Shown here in pieces: positions 38,442 to 48,108 of a DNA stretch of 64,000 nucleotides. This DNA comes from CAWBCI01 sp963787195 (GTDB taxonomy: Bacteria; Bacteroidota; Bacteroidia; Bacteroidales; JAGOPY01): contig CAWBCI010000033.1 in assembly GCA_963787195.1 (NCBI GenBank), positions 1-64,000 of the forward strand. Direction: 5' to 3'. The notes below the pieces were generated by a model, which was not told the origin of the DNA, did no database searches, and saw only the letters and a list, made by a program, of their open reading frames with translations. Position 1 is the stretch's first letter, and every line of letters begins with the position of its first letter. The translations under genes and the position numbers were made by a program.

Positions 38442-38511
38442 ATTTCCTGAATAGGGATCAAATTACTTTTAGGTTTCTTTTCAAAAATGGATATCCACAC
38501 TATTTCCTGAT

Positions 38512-40770
38512 ATGCGAATACTAAAACTTATTCTGATAGTTTTATTGCCGAATCTTTTTTTGGCCGGATATTCCCAGCAAGCAGTGATCAGGGGGCATAT
38601 AATTGATTTCGAAAGCGCTGAGCCCTTGCCTGGTGTTAACATTGTCAATGAAAAACTTGGGGGATCTACCAGCAATTCTAATGGAAATTACATCCTGAAT
38701 CTTCCCCCGGGCCAGCATCATTTAAGTGCTACTTTCATTGGTTATCAGGCCGTTACCAAAGAATTCATTTTAAAAGCCAATGATACTATCGTTTGGAACA
38801 TTAATATGCGACCCAGGGCCTTTGACCTTGCCACAACCGTCATTTCAGCCTCTAAATATTCTGAAAAACTTTCGGATGTGACAGTTTCCATGGAAGTTCT
38901 GAAAGCCGGCTACATTGAGAATGTCCAGACCAATCAACTGGATGAAACCCTGAATCTCCTGCCGGGCGTTGATGTTTTGGACGGGCAGGCCAATATAAGA
39001 GGCGGGAGCGGATTCAGTTATGGGGCAGGGAGCCGTGTGATGGTTCTTTTGGATGGACTACCCTTTCTTACGGGAGATGTGAATGAAGTCAAGTGGAACT
39101 TCCTTCCGGTTGAAATCACAGGACAAGTTGAAGTTCTCAAAGGGGCAGCTTCGGCACTTTATGGATCATCAGCCCTGAATGGGGTGATCAATATCAGGAC
39201 GATAGAGCCTGACCAGGTTCCTCATACCAGGATAGACCTTTTTTCAGGTTTATATATGCGGCCTGTCAGAAAGGAACTTAGCTGGTGGTGGGATAAAAAT
39301 CCATATCAGGGTGGTTTGCGATTTTCGCATACCCAAAAGGCCGGCCCCTGGGACCTGGTATTAGGTGGATGTGGTTTTTATGATGATGGATATCGTCAGA
39401 ACAATTACCAGAAATATGGTCGTATTGACCTGGGAGTGAAATATAATTTCCAGAAAATTAAAGGGCTCAGTGCTGGCATTAACGGAAGTATTCAGCTTCA
39501 GAATTCTTCCGATTTCCTGATATGGGAGAATGCGGATTCGGGAGCCTTCATTCAAAACCCGCTGTCTGTCGCGCCCAGTGACGGCATTCGTATGAACCTG
39601 GATCCCTTTATCATTTTTGTAGGGCACAATGGAGAGAAACACAGCCTGCGCACCCGGTTTTACCGGGTGAACAATAATTTCAAAGAAACTCCGGATAAGA
39701 ACAACGGTTCTGATTATTATTATGGAGAATATCAATACCAGAAAGAGTTTGCGAAGGACTTCCGGCTCACAGCCGGCTTCGCCGGCTCTGCCACCAATAG
39801 CCGGGCAGAACTATACGGGAACCATAAGGGGACTTCCATTGCAGCTTATGCCCAGCTGGATAAACGCTTCTTTAACCGCCTTTCCGCCAGCCTGGGCCTG
39901 CGTTGGGAACAATATACCATCGATAGCAATGAAAAGGGCTCCCGCCCTGTGATGAGGGCCGGACTGAACTACAAGGCCGGTAAATATACTTTCCTGAGGG
40001 CCTCCTTCGGCCAGGGTTACCGTTTTCCTTCCATAGCAGAAAAATATACCTCAACTAGCTTAGGGAGCCTGAAAATATTTCCCAATCCCGAATTGAAAGC
40101 CGAAACTGGATGGAGCGCTGAAACCGGACTCAGGCAGGCATATAAATTGGGGAATATAAGCGGCTTCGTCGACCTTTCAGGCTATTGGACCGAATACCGC
40201 AATATGATGGAATTCACATTCGGCGTTTATAAGGCCGTGGGAGATTCAACGCCCCTATCTATAGAAGATATAGGTTTCAAGTCCCTGAATGTCGGCGAAG
40301 CCAGGATAAACGGATTTGAACTCAGCATTGCAGGGGAGGGGAAGGCAGGAGCAGGGAACCTCCGTTTTTTTGCCGGATATACTTACATGAACCCTGTCGA
40401 CCTGAGCATTGACTCCGTAAAGAATATCCTTAAATACCGCTACCGCCACAGTGTCAAAGGAGATTTTGAATACGACTGGCATAATTTCAGCGCCGGGATC
40501 ACCCTTACCTACCGGAGTTTTATGGAAAGGATCGATGCGGCATTTGAAGATAAGATATTGGGACAGGAAATATTTCCGGGACTAAAAAATTACCGGAAGA
40601 TTCATGATAAAGGGGCTGCGGTTTTCGATTTCAGGGCGGCCTGGCAATTCACAAATTCATCCAAAATATCCTTCATTATAAAAAATATGTTTAATAAAGA
40701 ATATATGGGACGACCAGGTGATATTCAGCCTCCCATGTTAATGAGCCTGGAGTATAGCCTTCAGATTTAG
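38512..40770 (+). CDS. TonB-dependent outer-membrane receptor
   Basis: A 752-residue TonB-dependent receptor for import of an unidentified ligand. A signal peptide ends near LAGYSQQA. Residues 22-105 form the carboxypeptidase-like regulatory domain (GHIIDFESAEPLPGVNI). The plug domain follows at about 120-225 with LDETLNLLPGVDVLDGQANI, IRGGSGFSYGAGSR and GAASALYGSSALNGVINIRT, then the 22-strand barrel, ending in a strand YSLQI. The TAG stop codon is part of the repeat copy 2. It faces, convergently, a membrane-NTPase fusion that may be its inner-membrane partner. Ligand classes such as iron, cobalamin or another metal are possible; nothing decides between them. Confidence 0.9.
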   Translation: MRILKLILIVLLPNLFLAGYSQQAVIRGHIIDFESAEPLPGVNIVNEKLGGSTSNSNGNYILNLPPGQHHLSATFIGYQAVTKEFILKANDTIVWNINMRPRAFDLATTVISASKYSEKLSDVTVSMEVLKAGYIENVQTNQLDETLNLLPGVDVLDGQANIRGGSGFSYGAGSRVMVLLDGLPFLTGDVNEVKWNFLPVEITGQVEVLKGAASALYGSSALNGVINIRTIEPDQVPHTRIDLFSGLYMRPVRKELSWWWDKNPYQGGLRFSHTQKAGPWDLVLGGCGFYDDGYRQNNYQKYGRIDLGVKYNFQKIKGLSAGINGSIQLQNSSDFLIWENADSGAFIQNPLSVAPSDGIRMNLDPFIIFVGHNGEKHSLRTRFYRVNNNFKETPDKNNGSDYYYGEYQYQKEFAKDFRLTAGFAGSATNSRAELYGNHKGTSIAAYAQLDKRFFNRLSASLGLRWEQYTIDSNEKGSRPVMRAGLNYKAGKYTFLRASFGQGYRFPSIAEKYTSTSLGSLKIFPNPELKAETGWSAETGLRQAYKLGNISGFVDLSGYWTEYRNMMEFTFGVYKAVGDSTPLSIEDIGFKSLNVGEARINGFELSIAGEGKAGAGNLRFFAGYTYMNPVDLSIDSVKNILKYRYRHSVKGDFEYDWHNFSAGITLTYRSFMERIDAAFEDKILGQEIFPGLKNYRKIHDKGAAVFDFRAAWQFTNSSKISFIIKNMFNKEYMGRPGDIQPPMLMSLEYSLQI

Positions 40771-40894
40771 TCGAATTGATCCCGAAAAGACGAAGTCTTA
40801 TTCGGGATCTGATGGAACTATATTTCCCGTCTCTTGAGATGAATAAGAGATATTTCCTTAAGATACCCCGCTGCTTGCCGCGGGGTAGTTCATT
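40767..40894. repeat. 128-bp dispersed intergenic repeat, copy 2
   Basis: Same orientation and length as copy 1 at 23932-24059, with about 10 mismatches by hand alignment. The element's first four bases, TTAG, include the stop codon of the TonB receptor (TAG at 40768-40770). Hairpin arms (GATCCCGAA/TTCGGGATC and CCCCGC/GCGGGG) are preserved. The following 65 bp (40895-40959) hold no other recognisable feature. Confidence 0.8.
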
Positions 40895-40959
40895 CTCACA
40901 ATATTATTTTCAGTATTCAGACCGAAAGTAACTTAAGTGTAGCTTATGATAGCGCTTAT

Positions 40960-42702
40960 TTATGTGTGATCATTTTTCCGGATAATATTCATGACTTTTA
41001 ATAAAGCGCTATCCAGGTCATCTGAGGAAATGTCGATCAGAAGGGCTTCATTTTGGCACCATTTCTTACATACGTCCTTAAGCAGTTGTCTTCTTACTAC
41101 CAATAGCATTGTATTGGAAGTATCCGCCAGAATCTGTTCCACCACCGGTGCCCAACCCTTGCCTTGCATTTCCAGGGGGCCTATTTCATCAATTACAATC
41201 AGCTTTGATTGTTCATCTAATGCATTGATGAGAATATTCCTTCCCTTTTCGAATGCAAGCGGGTCGAAGAAATATTTTCCGGTTTGAAGTCTCCCTTCCA
41301 CATATTCATCCCTGCATAATTCAAATATTTCACCAGTCTTAATATCTTCCAGGTCAAAACCTTTCCTTTGCCCTTGTATTTGTATTCCTCTCGCGATGAA
41401 ACCACCTGTTTTAATGCCTTGCTTTTTTAATAATTCAAGCAGTGAAGCCAGGAAAGTTGATTTACCTTCCCCGGTATCACCACTCAGCATTATGATATTT
41501 GGACCCTGCCTGTTTTCCGCTTCAAACTGTCCCAGCAGTGCATCGGTATAACTGAAAAATATATTGAATGAATTCAGGGGGCGCATTATAAGCTCTTTCC
41601 CTTTTGGGAGGATTCCGATGCTGAATGGAAGGGCTGAAAAGGCCAGGCCGCTTGCCTTGTAGAGCCCGGAGAACCCCCGGTTCATAAGCAGGGTCCGGAT
41701 GACCGGATTCCGGAGTTCAACACTTATGGCAGAAAATCCCAATAAAATAATAGTTGCCCGGATATTCATCCTCAAGCCTATCCATAAACCATCAGGATCA
41801 AAGAGCGAGCCTGTAGAAAATCCATTCCAGAATATTCCTGCCAGAAAAGTCAAGGCTATAAAACTGATCCAGAACATGGGTTTTTTAAAATAGCGCATGG
41901 AGGAATGATAGCGAAGGATGGAAAATAAAATATAGCATCCGGCAAGAAGAAGGGTTAAGGCTGTATAAGTTCCCGTCAGTAGATATAATATGGTGATGAT
42001 CATCAAGAGATGTATCCCCAGCAGGTAGGGGGCATATTTTTGTTTTGAAGGAATTTCAAAAAGTTTTCTTCCCTTGTCCAGGTCGATGCCTGATAGAACT
42101 TGAATGTTTTTGACGGATAGCGCTTTACGGCCTGCACGGTAGCCGGCAATGGCGGCAATTGAACCGCTAAACAAGTAAATCAGACTGATCAGAATCAGCA
42201 GGTATTTGCCGGGGACCTCCTCAATATTCAATTGCTTAGATGCGAAGTCATACATGGAATTGAGCAGGCTTAGCAGGTTGAAGCCATACATCAGCAAGAG
42301 GCTGCCGGCTTTATGAAGAATAGCTGAAAAAACAGCCAGGCTGCCACCCAGAATATAAGCCGGCAGGTTTTGGCCAACAAGAAAAATAGCTCCTTCAAGA
42401 AGGATGGCTTCACTCATTATGCCGATCATGGGTCCGAAGATGATGGCACTGGGGGAAATGGATTTCATCAGAGCGCAGATCAAACCTGCACGGATGATAA
42501 GCCCTTTCTCTTTCCAGATTACCGAGAAAGCGATCATAAGATATACACTGATGAATGAAAGTACAGTGCCGCTGAACGGAACACGGAGATTATGCAGGAA
42601 ACTTCCAGCGATGATCTCAACAGATGCCCACAAGCTGCCGGCTACCGCTGCTTTTAACCATACGGAACTCAATTCACCTTTGTGCTTTTCCCCGCTTTTC
42701 AT
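40960..42702 (-). CDS. Fusion of ECF-transporter-like membrane region and THEP1-type nucleoside-triphosphatase
   Basis: A 580-residue fusion. Residues 1-190 form about six hydrophobic segments similar in layout to ECF substrate-binding (S) subunits (WASVEIIAGSFLHNLRVPFSG, IIFGPMIGIMSEAILLEGAI). Residues 224-360 hold further helices with a WIGLRMNIRATIILLGFSA segment reminiscent of EcfT. Residues 401-580 are an NTPase of the THEP1 family: Walker A SGDTGEGKS (407-415), a GGFIARGIQIQGQRKGF loop, GKY (475-477) and VIDEIGPLE (503-511). The domains are inferred by pattern. THEP1 enzymes are not ABC ATPases, so use of this domain to power import would be unusual. EcfT's arginine-rich coupling motifs are not evident. 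Convergent with the TonB receptor. Confidence 0.7.
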   Translation of the reverse strand: MKSGEKHKGELSSVWLKAAVAGSLWASVEIIAGSFLHNLRVPFSGTVLSFISVYLMIAFSVIWKEKGLIIRAGLICALMKSISPSAIIFGPMIGIMSEAILLEGAIFLVGQNLPAYILGGSLAVFSAILHKAGSLLLMYGFNLLSLLNSMYDFASKQLNIEEVPGKYLLILISLIYLFSGSIAAIAGYRAGRKALSVKNIQVLSGIDLDKGRKLFEIPSKQKYAPYLLGIHLLMIITILYLLTGTYTALTLLLAGCYILFSILRYHSSMRYFKKPMFWISFIALTFLAGIFWNGFSTGSLFDPDGLWIGLRMNIRATIILLGFSAISVELRNPVIRTLLMNRGFSGLYKASGLAFSALPFSIGILPKGKELIMRPLNSFNIFFSYTDALLGQFEAENRQGPNIIMLSGDTGEGKSTFLASLLELLKKQGIKTGGFIARGIQIQGQRKGFDLEDIKTGEIFELCRDEYVEGRLQTGKYFFDPLAFEKGRNILINALDEQSKLIVIDEIGPLEMQGKGWAPVVEQILADTSNTMLLVVRRQLLKDVCKKWCQNEALLIDISSDDLDSALLKVMNIIRKNDHT

Positions 42703-42828
42703 CCTGATATAAGTATCTTATTCAACATGCAAGTTCCGAATTTATATTAATCCCGAACCTCTGTCTTGCTTTAAGCCATCAAATATATATATCTTAGCAC
42801 TTCAAAAATAAGCCCTATCCCTCATCCT

Positions 42829-43893
42829 GTGTATAAGTTTTGTCAATATCTGTTCATGGTTTTAATGACTGTTCAATTTATATTCTTTACGGGATGTAAA
42901 AAAGATAAGTCAAAGGATAATAATCAGGTCATACATGTGACAGAAGATATACTGGAAGCCCAAACCTGGAAGAGCGGAAATATCTATGTGATTGATAAGC
43001 CATCTCTTAATGTAAAGGCCGCACTGGACATACAGCCTGGAGTTATCATTAAATTTACATCTGAGGGATTGGGAATGACTTTAAGCGGGGATGGGGTACT
43101 TACAGCCCATGGTACGCAGGACCAGCATATTGTATTCACTTCAATTAAAGATGATATTCATGGAGGAGACACCAATGAAGACGGAACTAATTCAATACCT
43201 GCCAAATATAATTGGGGCACCCTTGTCACAAATAGTCAATCCGCTTCCGAATTTTATTATTGTGATTTCTTTTATGGAGGTATAAATCACAGTCCAAGCC
43301 TGTCTATCAGATCCTATACCGGAGGAAAGGTGATCTCCTGCACATTTGCTTACAATAGCGGATATGACCCTAAATTAGGAGCACTTGATTGTTCGGAGGC
43401 AAACGCACTGACCGAAGTCAAAAACTGTATTTTTTATTCCAACATCATTCCGCTTTCGATCAATACCAGCATGAGCCTTGATAACTCCAATGTTTTTCAC
43501 AACCCGGATTTGCCCGCCACCACAAATATATTCAATGTGATCATCGTTAAAAGTATTTCCATCTCTGAGAATATCAGTTGGGAAGAAACAGAAGTAGCTT
43601 TTTTTATCGATGATGTAAATCTCTGGATAACAGGAACTCTGACTCTTGGAGATTATGTAGTACTGAAGCTTAGCCAACTCTCGCAAATAAATCTGAAACA
43701 TGGGGAAAATGATATAATCAACCATGATGGACCGGGAGTTTATTTTACATCTATAAATGATGATACGCTAAAAGGGGATTCTAACGGAGACAATTCATCG
43801 ATACATCCGCATGTTGGTGATTGGAGCGGTATATACGACTCAACCACAGGTAGGTTTGTCACCTGGCCGAATATACTTTACAGTACTCCTTAG
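42829..43893 (+). CDS. Putative lipoprotein, right-handed beta-helix-like, unknown function
   Basis: A 354-residue lipoprotein with a signal peptide and lipobox FTGC (Cys23) followed by KKDKSKDN. The mature sequence shows short repeated beta-strand turns (ALDIQPGVIIKFTSEG, GGKVISCTFAYNSG, EVKNCIFYSNIIPLS), as in parallel beta-helix proteins of cell surfaces. Two acidic loops with the pattern GDTNEDGTNS and GDSNGDNSS could bind calcium. It stands between the fusion gene (divergent) and the ATP-grasp gene (convergent). Confidence 0.7.
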   Translation: MYKFCQYLFMVLMTVQFIFFTGCKKDKSKDNNQVIHVTEDILEAQTWKSGNIYVIDKPSLNVKAALDIQPGVIIKFTSEGLGMTLSGDGVLTAHGTQDQHIVFTSIKDDIHGGDTNEDGTNSIPAKYNWGTLVTNSQSASEFYYCDFFYGGINHSPSLSIRSYTGGKVISCTFAYNSGYDPKLGALDCSEANALTEVKNCIFYSNIIPLSINTSMSLDNSNVFHNPDLPATTNIFNVIIVKSISISENISWEETEVAFFIDDVNLWITGTLTLGDYVVLKLSQLSQINLKHGENDIINHDGPGVYFTSINDDTLKGDSNGDNSSIHPHVGDWSGIYDSTTGRFVTWPNILYSTP

Positions 43894-43934
43894 CATGGCC
43901 GCTGATTAAAGGATGATTTGCAGAATTGCACGGA

Positions 43935-45128
43935 TTATTCCGTCTCCCTGATCACATTTACAAATTCCTTCAGATCATTTGAAAGAATAGCTTCTATTTC
44001 TCCATAATTTTCTTTAGAGGTCTCAGTGAAAAGGAAGCCGAATATGAGGTATTTACGATAATCGGTTTGACGAAATTCAAGGACATTCTGAAATCCGGCA
44101 AGGAGCTTTTCATAATCAAATCCGTTTATATCATTAACATCCAAACCGGTAGAATTATTCAGGATAATTATGCTGAAAATTTTATCTTCCTTTCCTTTTA
44201 AAAGATGATCCCAATCAGGTTTTTTCTTTTCCAGGAAATATTCATATGAATTAAATCTAAAAGCCATATAAGAAAGATCTGCAGAAGTGCACCAGGCGCC
44301 ATAGCGTAAAGGGTTGATTTCAATCGGCCTCAGGATATTATTCTTATCCACCCTGACTTCAATATGCAAAGGAAAATTTTTCAGTTTCAGGACTGTACTC
44401 ATGGAGCGCAGAAATTCCGTAAAAGGAATCAGCTTCTCCTTTATAATTTCAGCAGATATCATATATACCCGGTCGCTTACATCCCTTGAGGAGCCGTAGA
44501 TATGATGCATGATGCAGAGAATTACCGGCTCCCCATCCTGGTCATAATAAGCATCACAGGCATATTCTTCCCCTTCAATATTTTCTTCTATGATGAAACG
44601 TGCAGTATCGAGCACATCCAGGGGATAAATTTGCTGTATATTCAGGATATCATTTTTAACAGATTGCTTCACAGCCGGCCATTCATCCGGAGTGTTTACT
44701 TTATATACCCCCAGGCTGAAGAAACCCACTGCCGGTTTGATGATAAAGGGCATGGGGACTGAACTGATATCCAGTTTATCCAGCATATTTGCATCTATCT
44801 CCTGAAAATAAAAATCAGGAAATAATCCCTCTAAAACTTGCCTGAAAAGAACTTTATCTTTAAAGATTCTGGTTTTTTGATATAATTCAGATGAAGGAAG
44901 ATGTTTGCCTATCCAGTTGATAGCATTTTCGGATGTGGTAATGAGTGAAGGTGGGGCTGTTTTCTGAAAGGCTTCAATAAGTTCGGATTCTTCAACGAAA
45001 TTAATATCCGATCCGGTCAGGAGTTCTTCAGCAATTGCAGTTCTCAGAACCGGGAAGCGGAAATTAACAATTGTTTCTCTTAAAAAACCGGAAACAAAGG
45101 GTTTATCGACAAGGATGATATTTTTCAC
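43935..45128 (-). CDS. ATP-grasp domain protein, unknown substrate
   Basis: A 397-residue protein with an ATP-grasp fold, which forms amide or related bonds through an acyl-phosphate. The ATP-binding Lys is in PFIIKPAVGFFSLGVY; metal and acyl-site elements are IIEENIEGEEYACDAYY and the late IEVRVDKNNILRPIEINPLRYG. The N-terminal part (1-120) is a preATP-grasp domain. A product cannot be deduced. It is the third gene of a minus-strand run with an outer-membrane protein (40-bp gap) and a lipoprotein. Confidence 0.85.
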   Translation of the reverse strand: MKNIILVDKPFVSGFLRETIVNFRFPVLRTAIAEELLTGSDINFVEESELIEAFQKTAPPSLITTSENAINWIGKHLPSSELYQKTRIFKDKVLFRQVLEGLFPDFYFQEIDANMLDKLDISSVPMPFIIKPAVGFFSLGVYKVNTPDEWPAVKQSVKNDILNIQQIYPLDVLDTARFIIEENIEGEEYACDAYYDQDGEPVILCIMHHIYGSSRDVSDRVYMISAEIIKEKLIPFTEFLRSMSTVLKLKNFPLHIEVRVDKNNILRPIEINPLRYGAWCTSADLSYMAFRFNSYEYFLEKKKPDWDHLLKGKEDKIFSIIILNNSTGLDVNDINGFDYEKLLAGFQNVLEFRQTDYRKYLIFGFLFTETSKENYGEIEAILSNDLKEFVNVIRETE

Positions 45129-45168
45129 GAAGTAAAATTATAAACTTTAAGCGGAATGAAATGAGGTC

Positions 45169-45831
45169 TTATTTGATGTAATATCCTATTGTAACGACAA
45201 CATTGGGTTTAATAATCTGACCGGAAGGATAATTCTCTGTTTCTGAGTTTCCGATCTCAGCCGGATTTTCACTGTCGACTATGGTGCTTTTTTCCTTATG
45301 GGCAAGATAAATAGATGGGCCGACAAAGAATTCCAGTGAAATCATTTTGAATAATAAAAACTGCCGGCCTATTCCGAGATTTATTTCCGGCCATTGTTTT
45401 TCTACATCCACTGTGTTTTGATAAGATCCCGAAACAGCAGCTACTTTTTCAATATGGAAGGTCTTAGCGTAACTATAAGCCACCTGAATATTGGCAAACC
45501 ATCCAAAGGGTGCTTTTTGGTTTTCGTTGACAAGGATCTTTTTGCTTTTCCCAAAATAGACTTTTGAACCGAGCATAATCCGGTATCCTTCACCTTTATA
45601 AAAATGTCCGAAATTCCCTTCGCCTCCCGAACTGTTCCAGTTCCTGTTCCGGAACATAAATCCGGCTTCCACGCTGAATCGATTATGCACCGGCTTTTCA
45701 AATCCCAGTGTCGGGTTAAAGGCTACGATATCCTGATAAGGATTGGTTTTTATAATGGTGTTGTGGAAAAACTGGGCATCCGCCGTGATCTGGATGAAAA
45801 ATAGAGATAATATGATAAAAATCTGCTTCAT
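45169..45831 (-). CDS. Outer-membrane beta-barrel protein, unknown function
   Basis: A 220-residue exported protein with a signal peptide (MKQIFIILSLFFIQITADAQ). The rest consists of alternating strands rich in aromatic residues, with FSVEAGFMFRNRNWN and a final strand VVTIGYYIK, typical of small porin-like beta-barrels. It lies 40 bp upstream of the ATP-grasp gene and 48 bp downstream of the lipoprotein gene, all on the minus strand. No family name can be given. Confidence 0.7.
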   Translation of the reverse strand: MKQIFIILSLFFIQITADAQFFHNTIIKTNPYQDIVAFNPTLGFEKPVHNRFSVEAGFMFRNRNWNSSGGEGNFGHFYKGEGYRIMLGSKVYFGKSKKILVNENQKAPFGWFANIQVAYSYAKTFHIEKVAAVSGSYQNTVDVEKQWPEINLGIGRQFLLFKMISLEFFVGPSIYLAHKEKSTIVDSENPAEIGNSETENYPSGQIIKPNVVVTIGYYIK

Positions 45832-45879
45832 TGAATTTGGATTTTTTTTTAGATTATTTATATGTACAATTTTACTAAG

Positions 45880-46686
45880 TTACTGTAGATGAATATAAAA
45901 TGAAGTCTCTTTTTTGAATGGACTTACCTTAATAAAATTTCCATTCTTGTCACGCATAAAGAACTTACCCTTTCTGTCTGGATCGTACAAAAATTGCTCA
46001 AAATGCCTCTTATCCATAGCGGAAATCTTGCTTATAAAAAAGTTATTATCTACGTAAAATTCATCTTTAAAATCTTCTGAAAATGAAAAGGTGAGAAAAT
46101 TTCTAAATACTGAAGGTGAATTTTCCATCGTATAAAATTTTTCATAAATCCTGGTTGACTTTGTAGGTCTGTCGTTGCGAGGCACATCTGAAATAATAGA
46201 GTTCTTTCCTATATGATATACATCAACTGGCATTATACGAAATTTAGACTGATAAAAATTCGACCCAGGTGGAATGAAAGTGATGCGTTCAGGTTTTGTA
46301 GAAGATGAAATTCCAGTAACATCAGTTAAAATTGTTTCGCTTGAAGGCCAAATGGTTGAGCCGCTATAATAGTAACTTCCATAATACTCTTTATATTTTT
46401 TAAATTCTTCATCGACCCAATAATTGAGTTTTACAGAATTGTCAATATAGGATGATTTTTTCCAATCCACATATAATGGTAACTTGGATTTATTATATAT
46501 GGCAAAAGTCATCAAACCTTTTTCAGCCCAAAAATGGTATGTAATTCTAAGTGAATCATTTTCAAAAACAAATGATCCGTTTTTAGTTTTTGTATTTGTA
46601 CTTTTGGTATCAAATAATTCTACAAAAGATTTACTACATCCGAAAAATGCAAGTGCTATAAACGACAATAAAATTATTTTTTTCAT
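45880..46686 (-). CDS. Putative lipoprotein, unknown function
   Basis: A 268-residue protein with a lipobox AFFGC (Cys17) after a short hydrophobic signal (MKKIILLSFIALAFFGC). The mature part has many aromatic residues and a run of strand-like segments. It is AT-richer than its neighbours (by eye), and so is the long non-coding stretch upstream of it, which may indicate a region of different origin. It opens the probable three-gene unit with the barrel and ATP-grasp genes. Confidence 0.7.
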   Translation of the reverse strand: MKKIILLSFIALAFFGCSKSFVELFDTKSTNTKTKNGSFVFENDSLRITYHFWAEKGLMTFAIYNKSKLPLYVDWKKSSYIDNSVKLNYWVDEEFKKYKEYYGSYYYSGSTIWPSSETILTDVTGISSSTKPERITFIPPGSNFYQSKFRIMPVDVYHIGKNSIISDVPRNDRPTKSTRIYEKFYTMENSPSVFRNFLTFSFSEDFKDEFYVDNNFFISKISAMDKRHFEQFLYDPDRKGKFFMRDKNGNFIKVSPFKKETSFYIHLQ

Positions 46687-47126
46687 CCGATAGGAATTGA
46701 TAAAAGTTCTTTTGGAATTTTGAATATTAAATTTTTATAAAAATATGTGTGCGCTAAATTTAATAATTCTTTCGATCGATTTTTTGGTAATCAAATACAT
46801 TTGAACCGTTTTCTACAAATAATCAGATTAAAGTAAGAAAGAAATGAAACTTCAATTATATTGGCTGAATAGCAATTAAATAAATCTTAATGATTAAAGT
46901 GATGATTTTTATTTAAAAATTAAATTATTCAATAAAAATAGGCGGACAATTTCCTTCAATCAGCTTTATTTCAGTATAATAAATCGTAATTATACATTTT
47001 TTTTAAGTTTAATATTATTGGAATATCAAGGTCAGCAGTCATAAGAGCATTAAATAATTCAATTTCGATTACGATTCCGATAACGAACATTCTATTTTTC
47101 AATAATTTTATCTTTTAAATCATAAT
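46687..47126. other. AT-rich gene-free stretch of 440 bp between divergent genes
   Basis: The stretch lies between the lipoprotein gene (minus) and the PfkB kinase gene (plus), so promoters for both must be here. It is strongly AT-rich with A/T runs. A short low-complexity CGATTACGATTCCGATAACG near 47070 is visible. No credible reading frame, tRNA or paired stem was found. Confidence 0.5.
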
Positions 47127-48056
47127 ATGCCGCGAATCTATACAATAGGAGAAGCTATACTCGATATTATATTCCGGGAAGGGGAAGTGATAGCAGCCAG
47201 GCCGGGCGGTTCCATGCTGAATACTTCCGTATCTCTTGGCAGATTGGGTATGGAAGTGTTCATGATCTCGGAAGTAAGCAAGGATGCTGTGGGATCTATG
47301 ATCCTTAAATTTCTTGAGGATAACGGGGTAAATACATCCCTCATACAACAATATGGGCAAGGGAAAACTCCTGTCTCTATTGCTATGCTCGACGCTGACA
47401 ATAATGCAAATTATACTTTCTTCCGGGAATTACCCGAAGAAAGGCTGACTCACGAATTTCCGGATTTGCAGAAGGGTGATATTTTACTCTTCGGTTCCTT
47501 CTATGCACTTGATCCGGCTATTTATCCGAAAATCAGACAATTTGTACATAAGGCCAGGGAAAAGGGGGCTTTCATTATTTATGACCCGAATATCCGTAAA
47601 AATCATCTGGGTGATATCAGTCTATGGATGCCCCATTTGGAAGAAAATCTCAGCATGGCCGATCTGGTCCGTGGCTCCGATGAGGATTTTATGAACATAT
47701 TCGGAATTTCAGAGCCTGCCGAAATCTTTCTGAAGATTAATTCATATGGCCCCAAAACCCTGGTGCTTACCAGCGGTAGGGAAGGGGCCACATTATTCGC
47801 TTCGGGAATGCATCTTCATGAAGACGCAAAGGAAGTTATCGCCCTGAGCACTATAGGAGCCGGGGATAACTTCAATGCCGGCCTGATTTATGCCTTGCTG
47901 AGGACGGATATCATTCCAGGCCGGGACTTCGTGCCTTACAATAATCTTGCCCAAAGCATGCTCCTTTACGGGACCGAATTTGCAGCCAATGTATGCATGA
48001 CTTATGATAATTATATTTCAGCAGATTTAGCCAAGAGGCTTTCCGGCAAATTCTGA
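47127..48056 (+). CDS. PfkB family carbohydrate kinase (fructokinase-like)
   Basis: A 309-residue sugar kinase of the ribokinase/PfkB family. The opening is MPRIYTIGEAILDIIFREGE with the sugar-site RPGGSMLNTSVSLGRLG. The phosphoryl-transfer motif is TIGAGDNFNAGL, with the catalytic Asp in GAGD. It resembles fructokinases, but sugar specificity cannot be read from the sequence. Its start follows a 440-bp AT-rich gap. It may be read together with the M23 peptidase 52 bp downstream. Confidence 0.9.
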   Translation: MPRIYTIGEAILDIIFREGEVIAARPGGSMLNTSVSLGRLGMEVFMISEVSKDAVGSMILKFLEDNGVNTSLIQQYGQGKTPVSIAMLDADNNANYTFFRELPEERLTHEFPDLQKGDILLFGSFYALDPAIYPKIRQFVHKAREKGAFIIYDPNIRKNHLGDISLWMPHLEENLSMADLVRGSDEDFMNIFGISEPAEIFLKINSYGPKTLVLTSGREGATLFASGMHLHEDAKEVIALSTIGAGDNFNAGLIYALLRTDIIPGRDFVPYNNLAQSMLLYGTEFAANVCMTYDNYISADLAKRLSGKF

Positions 48057-48108
48057 TATTTAATTGAACTCCCATAAACTAAACAGGAAATTGAACGTTT
48101 ATTCTTAA

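Noticed and set aside
47070..47095. CGATTACGATTCCGATAACG low-complexity tract
   Set aside because: Short and imperfect; not a CRISPR, integron or origin signal.
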